64,000 nucleotides of DNA from Streptomyces graminofaciens. GTDB lineage: Bacteria > Actinomycetota > Actinomycetes > Streptomycetales > Streptomycetaceae. Of the stretch, positions 26,065 through 35,576 are shown piece by piece. A program made the position numbers and the translations under genes. The notes beneath the pieces were generated by a model that worked only from the letters and a program-made list of their open reading frames with translations, did not search any database and was not told the origin of the DNA. The stretch's first letter is position 1. Every line of letters begins with the position of its first letter. The stretch is taken from positions 8,714,501 to 8,778,500 of the forward strand of contig NZ_AP018448.1 in the NCBI RefSeq assembly GCF_030294945.1, written 5' to 3'.

Positions 26065-27519
26065 TCAGGCGCGGAAAGCCCCCGGATGGGTCTGCTCCCG
26101 AACCGACACGTACTGCTGCCGTACCGCCTGCCCCACAGCCAGCTCGTCCCCCGGATCCAGCAGCTGCGCGGCCGCCCCGGGCCAGACGGGCGGCATACGG
26201 GGATCGAGAGTCCCCTGCGAGACGCCCAGCGCCCACGCGGCCTGGCGCGCCGCGCCGACCGCCGCGTAGTCCGCCGGCTGCGGTACGACCACCGGCACCC
26301 CGAACAGCGCGGGCGCCGCCGCCTGCACCGCGGGCAGCTCGGCCACCGCGCCGAGCAGGAAGATCCGCCGTACGTCGACCCCGCGCCCGCGCAGCACGTC
26401 CAGCGCGTCCGCGAGCCCGCACAGCATGCCCTCGAACGCGGCCCGCGCGAAGTGCTCCGGCCGCATCGACTCCCGCCGCAGCCCGGCCAGGGTCCCGGCG
26501 GTGTGCGGCAGGTTCGGCGTCCGCTCGCCCTCCAGATAGGGCAGCAGCACCAGCCCGTGCGAACCGGGCGTGGACTTCATCGCGAGGTCGGACAGCCCCT
26601 CCAGATCGGGCACCCCGAGCATCTCAGTGGCGCCCCGCAGCGTCCGTACGGCGTTGAGCGTCGTGACCACCGGCAGGTGCATCCCGGTCGCATCGGCCAA
26701 CGAGGTGATCATCCCGCTGGAGTCGACGAGCGCCTCGTGGTGTACGGCCATGACGGACCCGGAGGCCCCGAGCGACACCACGGCGTCACCGAGCCCTATG
26801 CCCAGCCCGAAGGCCGCGGCCATGGTCTCGCCGGTGCCGGCGGAGATGAGGAGCCCCTCCGGCGTCGTACCGGCGGCGTCCGAGGGCCCGAGCACCTCGG
26901 GCAGCATCACCTGGTGGCCGAGCGCCAGCTCGACGAGATCGGTCCGGTACTGGCCGGTCGCCGCGTTCCAGTACCCGGTCCCCGAGGCGCCCCCTCGGTC
27001 GGTGGTCCTCCTGACCGGCCGCCCGAGCAACTGCCACACCAGCCAGTCGTGGGCCTGGAGCAGCACGGCCGTACGCATCGCGGCATCCGGTTCGGTACGG
27101 CTCATCCAGCGCAGCTTGGTCACGGGCTGCGCGGCCCCCGGGACGCACCCGACGGCCTCCGCCCACGCCCCGCGCCCCCCGAGCGCGTCGACGAGATCGG
27201 CGGCCGCGACCTGCGACCGCCTGTCGCCGCCGACCATCGCCGGACGCACGGTGTTGCCCTGCGCGTCCAGCGCGATCAGCCCGTTCTGCTGCGAGGACAC
27301 CCCGATCGCCTGCACACCTTCGAGCAGCCCGCCGCCGGCCGCCTCCCCCAGGGACAGCAGCCATGCCTGCGGATCGACGTCCGACGGACGCCCCCCGCCG
27401 TCGGCCGACTCCAACGGGTGCGGGGCATACCCCTGCCTGAGCACGGCCCCTGTGTCCGAGTCACAGACGACAATGCGCGTAAAATCGGGCGAACTATCCA
27501 GCCCGGCGACTATCCCCAT
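26065..27519 (-). CDS. FGGY-family carbohydrate kinase (xylulokinase-like)
   Basis: The 484-aa protein has the two-domain actin/hexokinase-like fold of FGGY kinases: Gly-Leu-Asp-Ser-Ser at the N-terminus, Gln-Gln-Asn-Gly in the first domain, and a C-terminal Gly-Ala-Val-Ala-Glu-Leu-Pro segment. The order and length best resemble xylulokinases, which phosphorylate D-xylulose for the pentose phosphate pathway. No isomerase or sugar transporter is adjacent, so the substrate is open. ATG 27519 is the family start; the frame is open 63 codons upstream without homology. The ribosome binding site is weak. Confidence 0.8.
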   Translation of the reverse strand: MGIVAGLDSSPDFTRIVVCDSDTGAVLRQGYAPHPLESADGGGRPSDVDPQAWLLSLGEAAGGGLLEGVQAIGVSSQQNGLIALDAQGNTVRPAMVGGDRRSQVAAADLVDALGGRGAWAEAVGCVPGAAQPVTKLRWMSRTEPDAAMRTAVLLQAHDWLVWQLLGRPVRRTTDRGGASGTGYWNAATGQYRTDLVELALGHQVMLPEVLGPSDAAGTTPEGLLISAGTGETMAAAFGLGIGLGDAVVSLGASGSVMAVHHEALVDSSGMITSLADATGMHLPVVTTLNAVRTLRGATEMLGVPDLEGLSDLAMKSTPGSHGLVLLPYLEGERTPNLPHTAGTLAGLRRESMRPEHFARAAFEGMLCGLADALDVLRGRGVDVRRIFLLGAVAELPAVQAAAPALFGVPVVVPQPADYAAVGAARQAAWALGVSQGTLDPRMPPVWPGAAAQLLDPGDELAVGQAVRQQYVSVREQTHPGAFRA

Positions 27520-27643
27520 GCCATAAATTCTGCCGCACGGGAAGGGGTGGGGCGTGCCGGGCGCCGGGGTTCGGGCCCGCAGGGGGCGCGAGGCCCTGGC
27601 GTATGCGGCTCCGCCGCGTTCCTCGGCGCCCTCGGCGGAGCGT

Positions 27644-27943
27644 CTACGTGTTGCTGGTCCCCCAGTCGTCCCCGACGGAGCCGTTGCGCTCCCGGAGCGA
27701 CCGGACACGCCCGGCGACCGAGTCGGGCACCCGGTCCCCGACCTTCTCGCTGACCAGGTGGTACGCCTTGCCCACGAAGACGCGGCCCTGCTGGGCCGCC
27801 GACTCCGCGGTGTTGCGTACGGCCGGGTTCTGGGCGACGTGCTGTGCGGATTTCTTCAACTGCTCGTAGCGTTCGCGCCCCGCGCGTGTGCCCAGCACGT
27901 ATCCCAGGGCCAGTCCGACGACGAACGTGAGCCGATAGCGCAT
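27644..27943 (-). CDS. Small YtxH-like membrane protein
   Basis: A 99-aa protein with an N-terminal glycine-rich hydrophobic segment (Val-Gly-Leu-Ala-Leu-Gly-Tyr-Val-Leu-Gly) followed by Thr-Arg-Ala-Gly-Arg-Glu-Arg-Tyr-Glu and an amphipathic helical tail. This is the pattern of YtxH-domain proteins of unknown role. ATG 27943 has AAGGAAGGGTGG upstream. It ends 120 bp downstream of the kinase start on the same strand. Confidence 0.7.
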   Translation of the reverse strand: MRYRLTFVVGLALGYVLGTRAGRERYEQLKKSAQHVAQNPAVRNTAESAAQQGRVFVGKAYHLVSEKVGDRVPDSVAGRVRSLRERNGSVGDDWGTSNT

Positions 27944-28118
27944 GGCGGCCACCCTTCCTTGCGTCTGCTTCTGCGTCTGCGTCGCCCCGGCGTGGGACGC
28001 GGGGCGCGGGGAGTATCGATTGGCGGAGCACCCCCCAGCTTGCGCTAATGTATGTGTCGCAGCGAGCGCACGCCCCCTGGCGAATACCCAGGTGAGTGCG
28101 TTCGATGCAACGAGGCAT

Positions 28119-28191
28119 TCCTCCGTAGCTCAATTGGCAGAGCAGCCGGCTGTTAACCGGCAGGTTACTGGTTCGAGTCCAGTCGGGGGAG
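28119..28191 (+). tRNA. tRNA-Asn (GTT), copy 1
   Basis: The cloverleaf folds well. The acceptor stem is TCCTCCG with CGGGGGA, the D-stem starts GCTC, the anticodon loop is CTGTTAA with anticodon GTT, and the T-arm is ACTGG-TTCGAGT-CCAGT. The discriminator base is G and no CCA is encoded. Confidence 0.95.
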
Positions 28192-28197
28192 CTTCGA

Positions 28198-28270
28198 TCT
28201 TCCGTAGCTCAATTGGCAGAGCAGCCGGCTGTTAACCGGCAGGTTACTGGTTCGAGTCCAGTCGGGAGAG
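28198..28270 (+). tRNA. tRNA-Asn (GTT), copy 2
   Basis: This copy is identical to the first in all internal arms and differs only in the acceptor stem (TCTTCCG with CGGGAGA, compensating). It begins 7 bp after the first copy ends, so the two are a tandem duplication, probably transcribed together. Confidence 0.95.
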
Positions 28271-28281
28271 CAACCTGAAGG

Positions 28282-28304
28282 AGGGCCCCGACGGGGTCCT
28301 TTTT
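28282..28304 (+). terminator. Intrinsic terminator after the tRNA-Asn pair
   Basis: An 8-bp stem (AGGGCCCC / GGGGTCCT, one G-T pair) with a GAC loop is followed by TTTTT, a classic rho-independent form that is rare in this genome type. Confidence 0.8.
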
Positions 28305-28447
28305 CATGTCCGGGGGAACCGCGCGAGCCGCGCCGAAGTCCTCAAGGTCAAGAAGCGCATGCGAAGGCCGACCATCCGAAGCAGGAGATCGTATGAGCGG
28401 CTATGCTGCGGCAGACGGCGCGCACAAATGTGCGCGACACGCCGTAC

Positions 28448-28524
28448 GGGGCGGTAGCTCAGCCGGTTAGAGCAGCGGACTCATAATCCGTCGGCCGTGG
28501 GTTCGAGTCCCACCCGCCCCACCA
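28448..28524 (+). tRNA. tRNA with CAT anticodon (elongator Met or Ile2), integration target
   Basis: The acceptor stem is GGGGCGG with CCGCCCC, the anticodon loop is CTCATAA, the T-arm is GTGGG-TTCGAGT-CCCAC, the discriminator is A and CCA is encoded (28522-28524). Sequence alone does not tell me whether C34 is modified to lysidine (isoleucine) or left for methionine. The last 48 bp are repeated at 49538 and 55335, so the gene has been an attachment site; it remains complete at this end. Confidence 0.9.
28477..28524 (+). repeat. Attachment-site repeat 1 (tRNA 3' half)
   Basis: A 48-bp segment from the anticodon stem through the encoded CCA is identical to 49538-49585 and 55335-55382. It marks the left boundary of the accreted island. 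Confidence 0.9.
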
Positions 28525-28665
28525 ATGCAGGTCTCTGACCTGCGGAAACGTTCATTTTTGGGTGTCGGATCGTCAACTTTGCCTGAACGGACTGAATCCG
28601 CTGCTCGCGAGTCTGGGGCCAGGTTGGTCTGCGTCGGCTGACGTTCCTCTGACCTGCACGTATGC
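28525..28665 (+). repeat. Element left-end block 1
   Basis: The sequence after the tRNA resembles 49586-49728 over about 140 bp. Both contain CTGACCTGC at two places 113-114 bp apart (28535 and 28649 here) and the shared phrase CTGAATCCGCTGCTCG. It is non-coding. I infer the left attachment arm of an integrated element. Confidence 0.7.
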
Positions 28666-29304
28666 GCGCGGATGCGTGGCTGGTGAGACGTGTTCTGGTC
28701 GGCTCTGCTGCGACAGGGCAATGAATTGAGGCCATCCTGAGGCCGACGGTACCGGGGAAGCGTGTCGATGGCGGCGGGACCAACCGTGCTCCCGCGGGTT
28801 CTGCCTGGTGGTCTTTTCGTTGCCGAGCCGAGCAAATGCACGTTCGAGAGCCTGTTCGCCGCAGGACCGGTACGCAAGGGGTTGTGTCCGGTTTGATCAC
28901 GTGATGTGGAGGATGGCGAGGGGGCGGAAAGCGTTGCTGGCGGGGTGGGAGAGTCGGCGGCGACGTTCGCGTGGTCTTCGCCCGCCACGGCTTCTGCCGT
29001 GCCGAAGCCGACCAGCTTGAGCACCGGACTCGAAACCGAGCTGATCGGCGCGCGGAGGGGCGCCGCGAGCGGGTCTTGCGGCGCGACGAAGGCGACGAAG
29101 ACGGTCTCGGTTTCGTCAGGCCGGTGACCGGACACCTCGGGAACCACGGCCCAGGCGTGGCGACGCTGCCCGCGGACGGACCGTCAGCGCACAGACGCGT
29201 GACCCGGGTCTGTCGCGCCTGGCCAAGAGCCTGTCGCCTGTCGCCTACCCGCCGGCTGCCGGAACTTCGACGATCGAGACAGACACGATCCGAGGGGAAG
29301 ACAG
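28666..29304. other. Non-coding stretch before the molybdoenzyme
   Basis: I see no gene with Streptomyces-like codon bias in this 640-bp stretch; the minus-strand frames that cross it run into the tRNA. It should contain the promoter of the molybdoenzyme, whose start has GAGGGGAAGACAG just upstream. Confidence 0.5.
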
Positions 29305-31452
29305 ATGAGCGCAACAGCAGCGACCACCGGTACTGTCGAGGTGCGGGGTGCGTGTCCGCACGACTGCCCCGACACCTGCGCGATGAGGATCACCGTCACG
29401 GACGGCAAGGCCGTGAGCGTGACCGGCGACCGGGAGCACCCGTACACGCGCGGTGGCCTGTGTGTGAAGGTCGACAATTATCTGGACCGGGTGTACAGCC
29501 CGGACCGTGTGCTGTACCCGATGCGGCGCACGGGGCCGAAGGGCAGCGGACAGTTCGAGCGGATCACCTGGGATCAGGCGCTGGACGAGATCGCGGACCG
29601 GTTCCGGGCGATCTCCGCGGAGTTCGGGCCCGAGGCCGTCATGCCGTGCAGCTACCTCGGCACGCAGGGGATCCTCAACGGCCTCAACGTGGGCGACCCC
29701 TTCTTCGCCAAGCTGGGCGCCACCATCGCCGAGCGCACCTACTGCGACTCCGGCTCGTGCACCGCGTACACGATGACCATCGGCGACTGTGCGGGAGTGG
29801 ACCCCGAAAGCCTCGTCCACTCCAAGTTCATCCTGATCTGGGCCTGCAACGTGATGAGCACCAATCTTCACCTGTGGCCGTTCATCGCCGAAGCCCGCAA
29901 GCGGGGCGCCACCGTGGTCGTGGTGGACCCGGTGAAGACCCGTACCGCGAAGGCGGCCGACTGGCACATCCCGATCCGGCCGGGCACCGACGGTGCCCTC
30001 GCGCTGGCGATGATGAACGTGATCATCGAAGAGGGACTCACCGATGACGACTACATCGCCGACTACACCGTCGGATACGAGGAGTTGGCCGAGCGCGTAC
30101 GGAAGTACTCACCGGAGTGGGCCGCCGAGGAGACCGGCGTTCCGGCCGAGGACATCCGTAAGCTGGCCCGGGCGTACGCCACCACACAGCCGTCCGTCAT
30201 CCGGATCGGTGTGGCCGTCGAGCGGCACGCCGGCGGTGGCCAGACGGTACGGGCGCTCGCCTGTCTGCCCGGACTGGTCGGCGCGTGGCGCAAGCCCGGT
30301 GGCGGGATTCTTCAGCTGCCGCTGTGGGCGTTCCCCGTCAACTGGGGCGCGATGATGCACCCGGAGATGCTCGAACCCGGCAAGCGGGTCGTGAACCAGT
30401 ATCTGCTGGGGCAGGCGCTGACCGGCGGTCTCGACCTGGACCCGCCCATCAAGGCGCTGGTGGTCTACAACTCCAACCCGGTGGTCGTGTGCCCGGACCA
30501 GGAGAGGCTGATCGAGGGGCTGCAGCGGGACGACCTGTTCACCGTGGTCAGTGAGCAGTTCATGACCGACACCGCCCAGTTCGCCGACATCGTGCTGCCC
30601 GCCACCACCCAGCTGGAGCAGGACGACATCATGTTCTCCTGGGGCCACCTCTACGTCACCTACAACCACCGCTCGATCGAGCCGCTCGGCGAAGCCGTGC
30701 CCAACACGGAGCTGTTCCGGCGGCTGGCGGCGCGCATGGGCTTCACCGAGCCGGTGTTCCGGCGCACGGACGAGGAGATGATCGCCGAGGCGTTCGACTG
30801 GTCGGCGCCCGCAATGCAGGGCATCACCCTCGAGTCACTGCGGGAGAAGGGCTGGCAGCGGCTGACCGTGCCGCCCCCGGACCAGTACGCCCCCTACGCG
30901 GAGGGCAACTTCCCCACCCCGTCCGGCAAGGTGGAGCTCAAATCCTCCATCGCGGAAGCCGTAGGCAACTTCGTGGTGCCGCTGTTCCGGCAAGGCTCCA
31001 ACGACCACCAGCCGGGCACGCCGGTCGATCCGCTGCCGCACTACATCCCGCCTCGCGAATCGGCGCGCGCGAACCCCGAACTGGCCGCGCGGCATCCGCT
31101 CAACCTGGTCACCCCGAAGCCGCATGCCTACCTGAACTCCAGCAGCGCCAACCTGCCGCTCCACCGGCGCGTGCAGGGGGAGCCCACCGTCCTCATCCAC
31201 CCCGACGACGCCGCCGAGCGCGGTATCGCCACCGGCGACGACGTGCGGGTGTTCAACGACCGCGGCTCGTTCGTGGTGAAGGCGAAGGCGGACAAGTCCG
31301 TCCTGGCGGGCGTCGCCGTGTCGGCGTACGGCGGCTGGCGCATGCACACGAAGTCGCTGTCCACGATGGCGTCCCTGAACCCCACCGCCTTCGCCGACCT
31401 GGGCAACGCGCCCACGTTCTCCGACACCCTCGTCCAGATAGAGAAGGCCTGA
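29305..31452 (+). CDS. Molybdopterin-dependent oxidoreductase, DMSO reductase superfamily
   Basis: The 715-aa enzyme has a [4Fe-4S] motif (Cys17, Cys21, Cys25, Cys53), bis-MGD binding domains and a C-terminal molydopterin-dinucleotide domain with His-Pro-Asp-Asp-Ala. The expected molybdenum-ligand region reads Thr-Tyr-Cys-Asp-Ser-Gly-Ser-Cys (147-152), so Cys147, Ser149 or Cys152 could be the ligand; I cannot decide. No Tat signal is visible, so it is cytosolic. With the ferredoxin and ferredoxin reductase genes that follow it forms a NAD(P)H-linked chain. The substrate is unknown; formate, sulfoxide or hydroxylation-type chemistry is possible. It is the lead gene of cassette A. Confidence 0.82.
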   Translation: MSATAATTGTVEVRGACPHDCPDTCAMRITVTDGKAVSVTGDREHPYTRGGLCVKVDNYLDRVYSPDRVLYPMRRTGPKGSGQFERITWDQALDEIADRFRAISAEFGPEAVMPCSYLGTQGILNGLNVGDPFFAKLGATIAERTYCDSGSCTAYTMTIGDCAGVDPESLVHSKFILIWACNVMSTNLHLWPFIAEARKRGATVVVVDPVKTRTAKAADWHIPIRPGTDGALALAMMNVIIEEGLTDDDYIADYTVGYEELAERVRKYSPEWAAEETGVPAEDIRKLARAYATTQPSVIRIGVAVERHAGGGQTVRALACLPGLVGAWRKPGGGILQLPLWAFPVNWGAMMHPEMLEPGKRVVNQYLLGQALTGGLDLDPPIKALVVYNSNPVVVCPDQERLIEGLQRDDLFTVVSEQFMTDTAQFADIVLPATTQLEQDDIMFSWGHLYVTYNHRSIEPLGEAVPNTELFRRLAARMGFTEPVFRRTDEEMIAEAFDWSAPAMQGITLESLREKGWQRLTVPPPDQYAPYAEGNFPTPSGKVELKSSIAEAVGNFVVPLFRQGSNDHQPGTPVDPLPHYIPPRESARANPELAARHPLNLVTPKPHAYLNSSSANLPLHRRVQGEPTVLIHPDDAAERGIATGDDVRVFNDRGSFVVKAKADKSVLAGVAVSAYGGWRMHTKSLSTMASLNPTAFADLGNAPTFSDTLVQIEKA

Positions 31453-31454
31453 CC

Positions 31455-31781
31455 ATGGCTTACGTCGTGACCGACGCCTGCGTGGACATCCTCGACCAGT
31501 CCTGCGTCGAGGAATGTCCGGTGGACTGCATCTACCAGGGGGACCGGATGATGTACATCCACCCCGACGAATGCGTCGACTGCGGGAAGTGCATGACCGT
31601 CTGCCCCAGCGACGCGATCCACTGGGAGCACAGGATTCCCGTGGAACTGGCCCCGTTCACCACGGCTGCCGTCGAGTTCTTCGAAGAGCACGAGGACGCG
31701 GCCGGCGGTGCGTCCTCGCGCGGACCCGTCGGTGTCGACCACCCCCTGCTGCGGGAAAGGCGTGCCACCGGTGAAGGCTGA
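31455..31781 (+). CDS. fdxA: 7Fe ferredoxin, FdxA type
   Basis: The 108-aa protein has eight cysteines in the 7Fe pattern: Cys9, Cys17, Cys21 and Cys25 in the first half, and Cys40, Cys43, Cys46 and Cys50 in the second. It should carry a [3Fe-4S] and a [4Fe-4S] cluster. It starts 2 bp after the oxidoreductase stop and so is its probable electron donor or acceptor. The C-terminal 55 residues extend beyond the core and end in a charged tail. Confidence 0.88.
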   Translation: MAYVVTDACVDILDQSCVEECPVDCIYQGDRMMYIHPDECVDCGKCMTVCPSDAIHWEHRIPVELAPFTTAAVEFFEEHEDAAGGASSRGPVGVDHPLLRERRATGEG

Positions 31782-32778
31782 GCACGAGATCGGCTGCGGC
31801 GCCGACGGGTACGCCAGCGACCTGCTGATCGTCGGCGCCGGGCCGGTCGGTCTCTACGCGGCCTACTACGCCGGGTTCCGGGGCATGTCGGTCACGGTGA
31901 TCGACGCGCTCGACCAGCCCGGCGGCCAGATGGCGGCGCTGTATCCCGAGAAGAAGGTCTACGACGTCGCCGGATTCCCTGCCGTGAAGGCGCAGGACCT
32001 CGTCGACGCCCTGGTGGGGCAGGCGTCGCAGGCGAAGCCCCGGTACCTGCTGGGCCACACCGCGCAGGCCCTTGAGGACACGGCGGACGGCATCGCCGTC
32101 ACCACCCACCGGGGCACCGTGGTGACGGCGAAGGCCGTACTGGTCACCGGCGGGATCGGCAGTTTCACGCCGCGCCCGCTGCCCGCGGGCTCCGAGTACG
32201 AGAACCGCGGCCTGCGCTACTTCGTGCCGAAGCCGGCCGAACTCACCGGCGCCGACGTGGTGGTCGTCGGCGGCGGGGACTCCGCGGTGGACTGGGCGCT
32301 GGCGCTCGAACCCCTCGCCCGCTCGGTCGCGCTGGTCCACCGCCGGCCGCGGTTCCGGGCACACGAGCACAGCGTCCGGCTGCTGCGCACGTCGTCGGTG
32401 CGGCTGTACACCCCGCACGAGGTACAGCGGATCAGCGGCGAGACCCGCGTGGAACAGGTGGAGTTGAGCAACCTCGAGACCGGCGCGACCGAGAGCCTGC
32501 GGGCGGATGCCGTGGTGGCGGCGCTCGGCTTCGTCGCGAACCTCGGCCCGCTCGCGACGTGGGGGCTTCAGATGCGGGGCCGGCACATCGTGGTCGACCG
32601 GACCATGCGCACCAGCCGGCCGCGCGTGTACGCCGCGGGCGACATCGCCGACTACGACGGCAAGGTCGCGCTGATCTCGGTCGGTTTCGGCGAGGCCGCA
32701 CTCGCGGTGAACCACCTCGCCCCCGTGGTCGATCCCACGCTGGGCACCGTGCCGGGGCACTCCAGCGACGGCCTGTGA
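31771..32778 (+). CDS. Ferredoxin-NAD(P)+ reductase of the thioredoxin-reductase-like type
   Basis: The 335-aa flavoprotein has an FAD motif (Val-Gly-Ala-Gly-Pro-Val-Gly), a Gly-Gly-Gln-Met segment and an NADPH motif (Val-Gly-Gly-Gly-Asp-Ser-Ala). It lacks the Cys-x-x-Cys of thioredoxin reductase. That combination defines the YumC-type ferredoxin-NADP reductases, which fits the ferredoxin gene it overlaps by 11 bp. GTG 31771 is preferred (GGGAAAGG 10 nt upstream); GTG 31762 is also possible. It should link the molybdoenzyme to the NAD(P)H pool. Confidence 0.82.
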   Translation: MKAEHEIGCGADGYASDLLIVGAGPVGLYAAYYAGFRGMSVTVIDALDQPGGQMAALYPEKKVYDVAGFPAVKAQDLVDALVGQASQAKPRYLLGHTAQALEDTADGIAVTTHRGTVVTAKAVLVTGGIGSFTPRPLPAGSEYENRGLRYFVPKPAELTGADVVVVGGGDSAVDWALALEPLARSVALVHRRPRFRAHEHSVRLLRTSSVRLYTPHEVQRISGETRVEQVELSNLETGATESLRADAVVAALGFVANLGPLATWGLQMRGRHIVVDRTMRTSRPRVYAAGDIADYDGKVALISVGFGEAALAVNHLAPVVDPTLGTVPGHSSDGL

Positions 32779-32785
32779 GCGGCCC

Positions 32786-33745
32786 TTACGCCCGGGCCCG
32801 AGCGCGGTAGGCGGTCGGCGAGGTGCCGTACACCTCGCGGAACGCCCGGCTGAACACGGCGAGATCGGTGAACCCCCAGCGGACGCAGATCTCGGTGAGG
32901 GTGGCTTCGCCTCCCCGGTGGGTCAGCAGGTCGCGCCGGCACCGCTCCAGCCTCTGCCGCCGGATCACCTGGGACACCGTCTGTCCCCGGCCGGCGAACA
33001 TCCGCTGGAGCTGGCGTGTCGACACGAAGTGCGCCTGCGCGACGCGTTCCGGGGACAGGTCCGGATCACCGAGATGCTCCGCGATGTAGGTGTCGATCTG
33101 CCGCAGCAGGCTCGCGTGGCGGTCGGTGCCGGCGCCGAAGCCATGTGCCTCTGTCGCGATGGTCGCCACCAGGTCGCCGATCTCGTCGGCGATCCGGATG
33201 GCGCCCCCTTCGCTGATGGCCGGCTTCTCGACGAGCAGGTCGGTCAGCATCCTGCTCAGCACCCCGGTGATACCGCTGCCGCCGTCCAGCGTCCGGCAGG
33301 TCAGCCTGGCCGACTCGCTGTCGCTGAGCCGGATCGTGTCGCGGGGCCAGGTGAAGACGGCGATGTCCCAGCAGGGGGAGCCGGCACCCGAGCGAAGCGA
33401 CCAGTGAAAGGGCCGCTCCGTCTCGTAGACGACGAAGTCGCCGGGGCGGAGCACCGCGTCGTGCCCGTCCTGCTCGGCACGCGCCGCACCGCGGCGGACC
33501 AGGCAGACCTGGAGGTAGCGGTCGCCGTCGCGCCGCAGCAGTTCCTTCGTACGGAGGACGTCCTGGTCCACCGAGCGGACTCCCGACACCCGGAGGTGGC
33601 CGAGGAAGTCGCTGCGCACGGCGCCGTCGAATGTGCCGCCGTCCCGCTCGACGTCCACGTCCAGGCTGACGAAATGGTCCCGGAGGAGCTCCCGCCAGAC
33701 CTCTCGCCGGCTGGTGTTCGTCTCGTTCGAGCCCACCACCGTCAT
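32786..33745 (-). CDS. AraC-family transcriptional regulator
   Basis: The 319-aa protein has an N-terminal ligand-binding region of the AraC-binding-like type (about 1-190, with Pro-Gly-Asp-Phe-Val-Val-Tyr) and a C-terminal double helix-turn-helix ending in Trp-Gly-Phe-Thr-Asp-Leu-Ala-Val-Phe-Ser-Arg-Ala-Phe-Arg. It ends 7 bp from the reductase stop, convergent, and is divergent from moaE across a 241-bp spacer. It probably controls the molybdoenzyme module, the moa genes or both. Start ATG 33745. Confidence 0.85.
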   Translation of the reverse strand: MTVVGSNETNTSRREVWRELLRDHFVSLDVDVERDGGTFDGAVRSDFLGHLRVSGVRSVDQDVLRTKELLRRDGDRYLQVCLVRRGAARAEQDGHDAVLRPGDFVVYETERPFHWSLRSGAGSPCWDIAVFTWPRDTIRLSDSESARLTCRTLDGGSGITGVLSRMLTDLLVEKPAISEGGAIRIADEIGDLVATIATEAHGFGAGTDRHASLLRQIDTYIAEHLGDPDLSPERVAQAHFVSTRQLQRMFAGRGQTVSQVIRRQRLERCRRDLLTHRGGEATLTEICVRWGFTDLAVFSRAFREVYGTSPTAYRARARA

Positions 33746-33986
33746 GGCCTACCTCGCTCGTATCCCGTGTCCACTCGGCTCGGCGTTGCACGAATACTCG
33801 TCCACCAGAGTGTCGGCCATGTCCAGAGGCGGATCGTTGTTGCCGTGTAAATAACTGGAAAACCCTGATTCAGCGGCACGTACCCGTCGTCGCCGGTCAA
33901 ATGCCTGTCGCGCGGAGTCCGGTACGGCAGGCCCGGGCCGGTGAGGATGAACGCCAGTGCCGGTCCAGAACGCGAGGGAACACATC

Positions 33987-34538
33987 GTGACAGCCGTCGT
34001 GAATGATCAGATCCGCAGTCCGGAAGAACCGGTCGAGGACGTCCGAGTGGCCCTGACCCCGGACCGCGTCCCGGTCGCCGAGGCGATCGAATGGGCGACC
34101 GTGCCGCACTGTGGCGCGGTCGTCACGTTCACCGGTACGGTGCGCGACCACAACGACGACCTGGAGGGCCACCGCACCGGGATCGTAGGGATCGACTACG
34201 AGGCGTTCGACCGGCACGTGGAGCCGCGACTCCGCCAGATCGCCCAAGCCGCCCGGGACCGGTGGCCCGCCCTCGGGCGCGTGGCGTTGTTCCACCGCGT
34301 CGGGCCGGTGCCGGTCACCGAGGCGAGCATCCTGGTCGTGGTCTCCGCACCCCACCGCGGCGAGGCGTTCACCGCGGCCCGCTTCTGCATCGACGTCCTC
34401 AAGGACTCCGTTCCGGTATGGAAACGCGAATACAGCGGGGACGGCACGAGCGGCTGGGTGGCGACCGGGAACCGGATCGACGACGTCCCCGCCGCGGCGC
34501 ACCGCTGGTGCCTCGCCCGGAACCCGGAACCGGCATGA
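33987..34538 (+). CDS. moaE: Molybdopterin synthase large subunit MoaE
   Basis: The 183-aa protein has the MoaE pattern: Ala-Val-Val-Thr-Phe-Thr-Gly-Thr-Val-Arg-Asp, a central Leu-Phe-His-Arg-Val-Gly segment, and the active-site Lys region Asp-Val-Leu-Lys-Asp-Ser-Val-Pro-Val-Trp-Lys-Arg-Glu. With MoaD it converts cyclic pyranopterin monophosphate to molybdopterin. GTG 33987 has GAGGGA 7 nt upstream; GTG 33957 is a weaker alternative. Its stop overlaps the moaA start (ATGA). Confidence 0.9.
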   Translation: MTAVVNDQIRSPEEPVEDVRVALTPDRVPVAEAIEWATVPHCGAVVTFTGTVRDHNDDLEGHRTGIVGIDYEAFDRHVEPRLRQIAQAARDRWPALGRVALFHRVGPVPVTEASILVVVSAPHRGEAFTAARFCIDVLKDSVPVWKREYSGDGTSGWVATGNRIDDVPAAAHRWCLARNPEPA

Positions 34539-35551
34539 TGATGATGCCCGTCGCCGACCGCCGGTACCGTCACCTTCGCGACCTGCGGATCTCCATCACC
34601 GACCGGTGCAACCTCCGATGCCGGTACTGCATGCCGCGCGAGCATTTCGGCCCGGGGCACCATTACCTCGACCCCGCCGACCTGCTGACCTTCGACGAGA
34701 TCGCGCGCCTGGCGCGGGTGTTCGCCTTCCTCGGCGTGCGCAAGATCCGGCTCACCGGGGGTGAGCCGCTGCTGCGTCGCGGCGTCGCGGACCTCGTGGC
34801 GCTGCTCGCCGCGGTACCCGGGCTCGATCTCGCGATGACGACCAACGGGCTGCTGTTGCCGGCCTTCGCGGAGCGCCTCGCACAGGCCGGGCTGCGCCGG
34901 GTGACGGTGAGCCTGGACGCGCTCGACGACGCCGTGTTCCGGGCGGTCGCCGACACCGCGGTGCCGGTGCGCCGGGTCCTCGAAGGGATCGACGCGGCCG
35001 CACGCGCCGGCCTCAACCCCGTCAAGGTGAACATGGTGGTGAAGCGGGGAGTCAACGACGGCTGCGTGCTGCCGATGGTCGAGCGGTTCCGGGGCAGCGG
35101 CCACATCCTGCGCTTCATCGAGTACATGGACGTAGGGGCCACGAACGAGTGGCAGCTCGGTGAGGTGCTGCCCGCCGCCGAGATCGTGCGCCTGATCGAC
35201 GGCCGTTACCCGCTCGAACCTCTCGACGCGACCGGCGTCGGTGAGGTGGCCACCCGCTACCGCTTCCTGGACGGCGCCGGGGAGATCGGTGTCATCGGCT
35301 CGGTGACGCGGCCGTTCTGCGGGGACTGCACGCGAGCCCGGCTGTCCGCCGAGGGGAAGGTCCACACGTGCCTGTTCTCCTCCGGCGGGACCGACCTGCG
35401 GGCGTTGCTGCGAGCGGGCGCCTCCGACGAGGAACTGTGCTCCGCCGTGCGCGCACTCTGGGGCGCCCGGGAGGACCGCTATTCGGAGTTGCGCGGAAGC
35501 CGCGCACCCTCGCGCGGTGATCGGGTGGAGATGTCCTACATCGGTGGGTGA
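34535..35551 (+). CDS. moaA: GTP 3',8-cyclase MoaA
   Basis: The 338-aa radical SAM enzyme has the N-terminal cluster motif Cys-Asn-Leu-Arg-Cys-Arg-Tyr-Cys and the second cluster (Cys-Gly-Asp-Cys, then Cys 14 residues on), and ends in the conserved Gly-Gly. It makes the first molybdopterin intermediate from GTP; MoaC, the next enzyme, is not in the window. The start lies in a run of four ATG codons (34535-34546), overlapping the moaE stop by 4 bp. Confidence 0.92.
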   Translation: MMMMPVADRRYRHLRDLRISITDRCNLRCRYCMPREHFGPGHHYLDPADLLTFDEIARLARVFAFLGVRKIRLTGGEPLLRRGVADLVALLAAVPGLDLAMTTNGLLLPAFAERLAQAGLRRVTVSLDALDDAVFRAVADTAVPVRRVLEGIDAAARAGLNPVKVNMVVKRGVNDGCVLPMVERFRGSGHILRFIEYMDVGATNEWQLGEVLPAAEIVRLIDGRYPLEPLDATGVGEVATRYRFLDGAGEIGVIGSVTRPFCGDCTRARLSAEGKVHTCLFSSGGTDLRALLRAGASDEELCSAVRALWGAREDRYSELRGSRAPSRGDRVEMSYIGG

Positions 35552-35576
35552 CCTGGAACGAAGGGGAGATTGGCTC

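Noticed and set aside
28467..29147. Minus-strand open frames of 200-280 codons across the tRNA and its flank, with Gly-Gly-Thr-Arg-Thr-His-Gly-Arg-Arg-Ile-Met and Gly-Leu-Glu-Pro-Thr-Ala-Asp type endings
   Set aside because: These peptides are the tRNA gene read as protein, a known source of false annotations. The same endings recur at the att copies near 49570 and 55370.
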